The position numbers and the translations under genes were made by a program. The notes beneath the pieces are model-generated. The model did not search any database, was not told the DNA's origin, and saw only the letters and a list, made by a program, of their open reading frames with translations. From Diplolepis rosae (lineage: Eukaryota > Arthropoda > Insecta > Hymenoptera > Diplolepididae), in contig JAPYXD010000698.1 in the NCBI GenBank assembly GCA_030998225.1, positions 21,095,001-21,159,000 of the forward strand: 64,000 bases of DNA. Reading direction: 5' to 3'. Positions 22,244 to 31,200 of the stretch are shown here, piece by piece (within the stretch, counting starts at the first letter, position 1; the number at the start of each line of letters is the position of its first letter).

Positions 22244-25200
22244 GTAAATACTTATCATATTTAAAATTTTTTAAATTATTATTAGCCTAAAACAACCGTG
22301 AAACTCTAACTTAAAATATATAATATAATAACTTATAAAAGATATAATATAAATAATATAAAATAATAACTTGAAATAATATATACAGTGTGTTTTGTTA
22401 GCTACGTAAGATCTTTCTGTAAGGTTTACTATTTAATCATGAATCTTTTAACACTTGAACAACGCTTCCAAATTGTGGAAATTTATTTTCAAAATCGAAG
22501 TCCCGCTCGCGAAACTTATAAAGCCTTTTGTCCATTTTATGGTCGCCATAATCGACCTTCTCAGCAGGCTATTCATTCTGTGAAGAATGAATTTTGCACC
22601 ATTACACTGAGAAAAAAATTCTATTGAATCAATAGCATTTCTTTCCAAAAGCATGTATATCACGGATTCAAATCAATATGCTATAGAATTAGTAACATAT
22701 TTATTGGTTCTTGTAGTATATTGTTATGAATTCATACACGGAGAAACTTTTTATATCAATTTTTACTATAGTATTTTTCAATTTAGGGAAAAACGTATCA
22801 CTTTGACAATTTTTGTCAGTAAAAATATCAAACTTTAGAAGAATGAAATGAAACTTTAGTATAAACTATAGTAAAATTTGCTATGAACTATGCTGAAGTT
22901 TCATATCATTATTATAAAGTTTAGTATTTTTACTGACAAAAATTCTCAAAGTGATACGTTTTTCCCTAAATTGAAAAATACTATAATAAAAATTGATATA
23001 AAAAGTTTCTCCGTGTAGTATACATGTTTTTGGAAAGAAATGCTTTTGATTCAATAGCATTTTTTTCTCAGTGTATGGAGTCCATTAAAATTGACTGTTT
23101 GGTGTGGAGTACACGCCAACGGCATCCTCGGTCCATATTTTTTTCGAAATGAGGAAGGAGCTGCCGTTGCCGTGAATGGTGTGAGATATCGACACATGCT
23201 CAATACATTTTTGTTACCAAAAAATGCAGAAGTTAAATATCGATATTTCATGGTTCCAACAGGATAGTGCTACGCACCACTCAGCCACCGAAATCAACAA
23301 TTTATTTACAGGACCATTTGGTGACAACGTTATTCCAAAAAATGCTCCTGTAAATTTACTTTCACAAAAAAAAATATTCCATGAATTTTTTCAAGGACTA
23401 AGTTTCGCGCCACGGCATACAATCCGCTCTAATAATAGTGCCTCTATCAGTAGCCACCACTCTCGCTCGAACGCAACTCCCACTCCCGGCTCATCTCGGA
23501 TTTCATATTCGTCTTTCAATGTGAATTTGTCACAAATTTAGTGAAATAAAATATGAACGTGTAGAGTTTTCTTAGAATAAAGAAATTTGTAAAAAGAAAC
23601 TCGACTACTGCCCCACGGCCGTCACTATTATTATAACCGACTATATTATAATTTATTTCGAGTATAGTAGGAATATTTAGTAGGATCATTCAATTTTTTT
23701 TTCCATATAACAACAAAATACTACGGTTGAAACAACACAAATTTTGTTGATTCAACCAAATCTCTCCCTAAGTATGTTAGCTTTCGAATGCAATGGACAA
23801 TTGCTAATAAATTTTATTTCTTTAAATGCGATTTCAGGGCCTGGCGCGAAACAGCAAAAATTATCGGTTCCACAATCGATTGATGCAATCACGACATCAA
23901 CAAGTACGTGGTATTTTTCTTACGCAGAACTCGGTAAACTAATAATTAGAAAGCGGACAAGCGTAGTCTACACAGTGTGTCCCAAAAATAACCGAACTTT
24001 TTGGATATATAGAATAAGATACACATTATATTATCTTTGAAAGTTATTATTTATTCAAAATAGGTTCCATTAGACTCAGTACAACGTTTGGAACGATCAA
24101 CCAATTTATCCATAGACTTTTTAAACTCGGTTTTTTTTTTTCATCGTAAAAAGCTCCTTTCATTACATTTTTTAGTTTTGGGAACAGACAATAGTCACAC
24201 GGTGATAGATCAGGCGAATAAGGAGGGTAATCCATGACACAAATCTGTTTTTTCATCAAAAATTCGTTGACTTTTTTGGTCTTGTGAGGTGGTACATTTA
24301 ACTGATGTGGGACACAACGTGCAAAGACCTTTCTTTTACCCAAATCATCAGTTAATATTGTGTAGATTGTAACTTTCACATCTGTCATCCGATTTACATG
24401 AATTTAGGTGCGTTTGAAAGAGGATGAATGTATCTTTTTAATGCTGCAAATTTTCAATAGATGGCGCTGCATGTTGTATAATTTAAATATAAAGTTCAGT
24501 TATTTTTGGGACACACTGTGTAAGGTTGCGCACCGACCGTACACGCAGAAAAAAGAAAGGCAAAATTTACTAACCAGGAACAGTAAATGATTTTAAGTAA
24601 GTGTAACAGTAAAAACTGTTAACATAGCTGAAAAGAAATGTCGGAATTACTGAGCGTTTCGTAAATCTCATAGTAAAATCAAAGTAAATCTAACTCTGTC
24701 ACTTGTGAGTTAAAAATACCTTTATCATATGTATTAAATACAGGATGATAAGTACCATTCACTGGAACTAAATTAAAATACTAGTATAGTACACATTAAC
24801 GAATGATCAGTAGATTTTACCGATCTGGATGTTTCGCTTAACTCGCGCACATGTAACGAAAACATAACCTTCATATGTAAATCACGTGTGCCGGCAGCGC
24901 TGGGTGTAAACAAAGGAATTTCCAACTGCAGTGAGAAAACGGATCATAAAACCTGGATGTTAAAAGTAAGGATAGTATTCGGTAAAATCAAAACATTCAT
25001 TCTCGGTTTTTCATATAATTCGTTTCAGAATGTCGTCCGAGTGTTTCCGACGTTATCCGAATAGCTTCGTAGACTCGAATCCAAGTCTGGCCAACTCAGT
25101 AGTGGCTTATAAGCGACATTTAATTCGGAATATGGCAAGCGAGAATAGCCGAGAGGCTTTAACCGTTAGGAATGCGTTTAGTTAATGTAGATATGGGTAG

Positions 25201-28200
25201 AGTTAGAGGGTTCGAACCCAAAATCGATTCTGAAATTTAATTTCAAGCGTATGCGATTATAAATAGTGTAGTATTGTGTACTTAAATATGTGAACATAAA
25301 TGAGGTATGATAATAATATTTGTGTATGTATTCCCACTGAAACCTCCCCTCTTCTGAGTGCCAAAGCTCTCCCCTCTATCTTTCTTTTGTTTTGCACGCG
25401 TTAAATCTGTTATGTTTCAGTTTATAATCCAAGATATTATCCGATACTATCATTTTTTTAACATCTACAGATTATGGTTTTAATAATTTTATATTTATTA
25501 TTTATTAATTTTTCTCAGTGTGCAAGGAAAGTAGCCGAAACAAAAGAACTGTTTTATCCGAAAGGAATATGCTACTTTCACTAAGAAAAATCGGTAAAGC
25601 TACTGTCTTATAAGTAATTCTGACATTCGACAAACGTAAAGAGCACTAACATTTCGGTAAACTATATCGTTACAGTAAGTTACATTCTCTTACACGCTAT
25701 GGAAATGTAACAGAATAATAAGCATTTGTAGCATTTAGAAACAGTGTAGGATAGCAATTGGCTCGGTGAAATTTACTGATCCGCAAGTCAGTACCACTTA
25801 TGTATTGGTATTTGTAACTACCAAATCTGATAACAGTTACTTCTTCAGCCTAGTAACATTCAGTTAGCTGGCCAGTTGTCCATATAAGTACTTGGAAATT
25901 AAGTAAAATTTACCGGATTTTCAGTCTATTATACGGAACTTTTGCTGCGTGTAGGCTTGACTCCCCTCTTGCGGAGATCCGTTGCATGGGAGAAAGTGAT
26001 GGAGGAGGAAATAAAATAAAACCGTGCCGAAAAAACAGTCAAAATTAAATGTTAGATAACAATGATTTACCAACCATTGTCGAAATTCAATTCATTGAGG
26101 GTTAAAGCATTAGCCGACACCGTGAATACCATTCGTAAATCATCGAAAATGAACACTCGCCTTCTCTTGCTGAAAATATTAGCATATCCAGAAACTGCGT
26201 TCTACATCTATACCAGGGGTGTTAGTTGAAATTTGCCGGTTTTACTCATAGATCTCGCTAGAGATATGTATACATTTCTATAATTTGGCATCTATGTCAT
26301 ATTTTTCTATGGACAATAACCTTCAAAAATACACAATTACATTCTGCCAAAATAGTAGCATCATAGTTGTTTACCTCAGTGAATATGTTGAGTTTCGTTC
26401 CAAGTAAATCGCATTTGCGGCATTCGTTGCTTTTCTTATTTCATCAAAAGAAAAAAGCAGTTGAAGCTCATCGATTGCTGGTAGAAACTTATGGTGAACA
26501 TGCTCCAGTGATTAGAACATGTGAGACATGGTTTTGTCAATTTAAAAGTGGAGATTTCGATTTAACAGACAATGAACATCCTGGTGCAGCGAAAAAGTTC
26601 GAAGACGAGGAATTGCAGGCGTTATTGGATGGAGACCCAACCCAATCGCAACAACAATTGGCACAAACACTAAATGTGACCCGAGGAGCAATGTGCCAAC
26701 GTTTAAAAGCCATGGGAAAAATCCAAAAGCATGGAAAATGGGTACGACGCCTACTGAACGATAGACAAATGGAAAATCGAAAAACCATTTGTGAAATGCT
26801 GCTTCAACGGTTCGAAAGGAAATCTTTTCTGCATCGAATTGTCACGAGGGACGAAAAATGGATTTATTTCGAGAACCCGAAGCGGAAAACATCATGGCTT
26901 TCACCTGGTGAGGTCGGCCCATCGACTCCAAGGCCAAATCGCTTTGGCCGTAAGACAATGCTCTGTGTTTGGTGGGACCAGTGTGGTGTGGTGTACTTCG
27001 AGTTATTAAAACCTGGTGAGACGGTGAATACGGATCGCTACCGACAACAAATTATCAATTTGAATCATGCGTTGATCGAAAAACGGCCGGAATGGGCCCG
27101 AAGACATGGCAAAGTTATCCTACAATATGACAACGCACCTTCTCATATCGCTAAAGTGGTGAAGAACACATTAAAAGCATTGAATTGGGAAATATTATCG
27201 CACCCGCCGTACTCTCCAGACCTCGCCCCGTCCGACTATCACCTTTTCGCATCGATGGGACACTCACTCGCAGAGCAGCGCTTCGCCAAGTTTGAAGAAG
27301 TAGAAAAATGGCTCGTCGAATGGTTTGCCTTGAAAGAGAAAAAGTTTTTTTGGAATGATATCCATGATTTGTCTAAAAGATGGGCAAAATGTGTAGAATC
27401 TAATGGTCAATACTTTGAATAAAAGTTTTTTGAGATTCCCTTGAGAATTAAGTGTTTTCTTTATTGAAAAAACCGGCAAACTTCAACTAACACCCCTGGT
27501 ATCTTTATCAATAATATTATTATGTATTATTATTTTCATGCAGCATTTTATGTCAACAACCAAATAAGGCGCTCATCGAATTTGCTTTGTTAAGGGGCAC
27601 TTTGCAACAAGGGAGCCGAGCCTACGTTCGGTGCGCAACTTCAGACTACTCTCGTCCGCTCTCTCCTAATATTTGAGGTTCGAATTCGAATATTTCCAAA
27701 TTTTCCAGTCACTAGTGTGGAAAAGTAAGTTTTATCATACGGACTCATCATCAAGCGTGGAATCGATCATTTTTGCTGTTTCGTACCATGGACCCAAAAT
27801 CGCATCTCATGCTCGGGTATCAAAAGAAAACATTTTTTAAGTTACCTAGAGCCTGATATACCTTAATTATTTCTCCAATTTTTCCATATGTTTTGATCAG
27901 TATCCAATACAACAGAGCTTAAACAGCTTATCGGAAAGGCAGATGATATCGATTCAGATGAAGAAATCCCTAGTTGTATAGAAACACTCAATGAATACAT
28001 GAATGCGTATCCTCAATCGACATTTGTTTCTTATAGACAAAGAAATATAAATGATCACATGTGTGGTGGGGTTGTAATTAATGATTGGCAGACTTTAACT
28101 ACTAAACCTTGTGCAAAAAAAATTATGAAAGGTAAAAACGTGTATGCGCAGTACGGTTATTTCGAAGGTTATGACTTGGCCGATAGAAAAGTTAATAATA

Positions 28201-31200
28201 CTATTGAGATCAAGGAAATGCCTCTACTTTTTATCGTAAAAGTAAGTAGATCTACATACATTCCCAAATTTTAAAACAGTGTTAATTCGACTTCATTTCG
28301 TAAAAAATAATTTTATTCAAATATAATTTAATTTCGTTTTAGGTGGAGGCTAAATTTCCCGTTGAAGTTTATTTACAGCGGGCTATTTTGCCCAAAGAAT
28401 CCTTGATAAACGTTAATTATCAAGATGTTAGATCGATAGCATTGGATAAGGTAAAACACATGATGGGCATAATTTTTGCCTTATCTCATTTATCAACATT
28501 AAAATAATGACTATTTACCAATACCTCCATTGAAATCGTTGTATTTCAAGCCCGTTTCGGGGAATGATAATTGCAAATTTCAGGCGAATGTTGAAAACTT
28601 ATAAAAGTTGCGAAAAAAAGAGGAGGGACTAGTATGAAAATTCAAAGCAACGGCCTGAAAAATAAACAAGGTCCGTTACTATCCATATAAATTCAAATGC
28701 AACTGTCAGTCGTTTGCTTGACAAATCGAAAATTATATATCTTCTTTCCCCTTAACGGGCTTGAAAACATAACGCTTTTCAGTAGAGTAATTGGAAAAAG
28801 TACAGTGTTCGACGCGAGTTGAACAATCTACTATTACGAATTAAAAACTATCAATACCAAAACTCTTCTATAAATTTAAATTATTTTGAAACATTAGAAT
28901 CGCATATGATATTTTTTCTTGCGTGCCAAAGCGCGTCAAATCCAGTCTACTAATATCAATTCCAAAATTTGAGTTGACAAGTGCGAACGTAGTCTATAGT
29001 GGCGTTTGTCTCAGGTAGTCAATGCACTAAAGAAAAAGGTTGGTTGTATCAGACAATTCATCAGGCATAATTGTTTCGTCTACTACACGGAGAAAAATGG
29101 AAATTACATCCATTTTCACGGCAATTTTTATAACATGAAATTATTGTTTGATTGTTGACGAAAAGGACCAGACATATGCTTTTTTTCACAGTCTTATAAG
29201 TTTTTTTTATTACAATCGCGTTTAGTCAAATACACATAGTCGTACTAGTCGACTTCGACTTTCTAGCTAAACAAGTTTTGTTATTCGGTTTCTTGTTTGT
29301 TGGCTACTCTGACAATGTAGGTTTTTTTAGCGCAGAACACAAGTACGCATTTATGACTTACGTGATTGGGAAGGCAAGCTATTATGTTACATGTTTTCTT
29401 GACAGGATTAAATAAACCACGCGATGAGAAACCTTCGTACGAACACCAATTCAGATTGTCATCAATCGAGAAAGATTTTCCTATAACGATGTACATTTTG
29501 GGACCATTTATCAATTGAACACATACAATGTTATCAATTGACATAAAAGTTCCTGTAGATGTTTCGACGATGCTATTGTCACGTTTGTATATTCTTTCGT
29601 ACACACTCTAATGACACACCGTTTTACATATACTGGATTTTTTTATATGCTACAGAGTCATTTTCTACGTTTTCCCTACTATTGCTTCAACAGCCAACTT
29701 CGCAACGAGATTTAGCTAAAGGAAAACTCCATGCCCGTAAATTATTAAATGATCATCTACATCTATCTATCGTCCAGTTCTCTAGTTGCATTTTTTGCAC
29801 ATTTTCAAGTACAATTTCTGACCTTGTACTGAACAATTTACTATCTAAAGGGGTTGGGAAGATTTCAAACTTTTATATTTATGGATAAAAAGCAAGTGAA
29901 AAATTATTAATTTCTATTATTCACTGAATTTTATTCATACAATTAAATTTTATTGTCCTCCAAAGTGTCTATTTCTTGATAATAACTTTCGATTTCTCGC
30001 TATCTTTTCTTATCCAATATCTCTCTACCATCAACAGCGCTATGTTTTCAAGATTTTAAACGCCTTTGGAAAAAATCCTAAACAATTTGTGAGTTAAATC
30101 CTTAAAATAATCCTCAACAAGTTCAAAATATTTTGGAACGGTTAAATACTGAAATCGAAGTTGTAACCCTCAACTCCAGAGTATAACCCTAAACTCGAAG
30201 GTATAACCCTCAATTTTAGGGTTATACCCTCATGTGAGGGTTATACTCTCGAGCTGGTGGTTATAGCATTGAATCGAGGGTTCACTCTCAAGTGAGGATG
30301 ATATCCTCGACTTAAGGGTTAAGCCCTCACGTTAAGGATTATACTCTTAAGTTGAGGGTTTAACCCTGTTACAAAATACCTTCAACTATTTGAGGGTTAT
30401 TTTAAGGCTTTTTTCGATAAGGGAGAAGAGTACGAATTACTACAAGGAAAGAAAAGAGAATGTCACGAAGTTTGGAACCTTTTCTACTCGTATACTATCC
30501 AATACTTTTTTCTCTTTTTCAGTTATAATTTCCGTCTTCCGGCAATCATTCATACTCTTCTGATATCTATTTTTCTCCGTGTTTATTTAATTGTACTACT
30601 GTGGTCAAAAACTAAGGTGAATTTTTAATTTAAACTTCGCGGGCTAACCGATTCGGGCAAACTCTTTTATTTTTATGTTGGCCCTACTGTTACTGACATC
30701 TGTGCCAAATTTCATGTCAATGTCATCATTTGTTACATAGTTACGCTCGTGTTTTCTAAACGACTAAAAGTCATTTTTTCGATTTTTACAATGTCTGAAT
30801 TTGTTGAGCAAAGAAGTGCCATTAAATTTTGTTTGTGGAATGAAATTTCCATTGCGGAAACGTTCAGAATGTTGCAGAAGGCCTTCGGTGATTTGACCAT
30901 GTCGCAGAAAAATGTTTATACCCTAAGTGGTACAAAGACTTCAAAGAAGGCAGAGAACGTGTTGACGACTTGGAACGCCCCGGACGACCATCAACATCAA
31001 CTGACGAGCAACACGTCAATCAAATCAAAGAATTAGTGCACAAAAATCGTCGATTGACAATTAGAGACCTTGCTGAAACTATTAACATTTCAAGAGGATC
31101 ACTCAACACCGTTTCAAAAGATATTTTGGGCAGACAACTCGTGGTTTTTGCATCAAAATAATGCGCCGTCTCACACTGCACTCGTTCTTCGTGACCATTT

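Larger units (their letters stand above)
22438..23540 (+). mobile_element. Decayed DD41D-like Tc1/mariner transposase, interrupted by nested miniature elements
   Basis: The N-terminal part at 22438-22604 reads LTLEQRFQIVEIYFQNRSP, a helix-turn-helix start. After the insertion (22605-23073) the catalytic part resumes with LTVWCGVHANGILGPYFF (about 23095-23150) and, after a frameshift, ISWFQQDSATHHSATEINNL (23242-23301). The middle of the gene, including the first catalytic Asp, is missing and the end degenerates after VIPKNAPVN. It lies in intron 1 of the serine protease homologue. Confidence 0.75.

Noticed and set aside
25138..25232. Functional tRNA gene
   Set aside because: Only the A and B boxes match; acceptor, D and most T stem pairs fail, so it is kept only as tRNA-like.
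30165..30405. Interstitial telomere repeats
   Set aside because: Units contain GGGTTATACCC and vary, and do not match the insect TTAGG or the vertebrate TTAGGG repeat.
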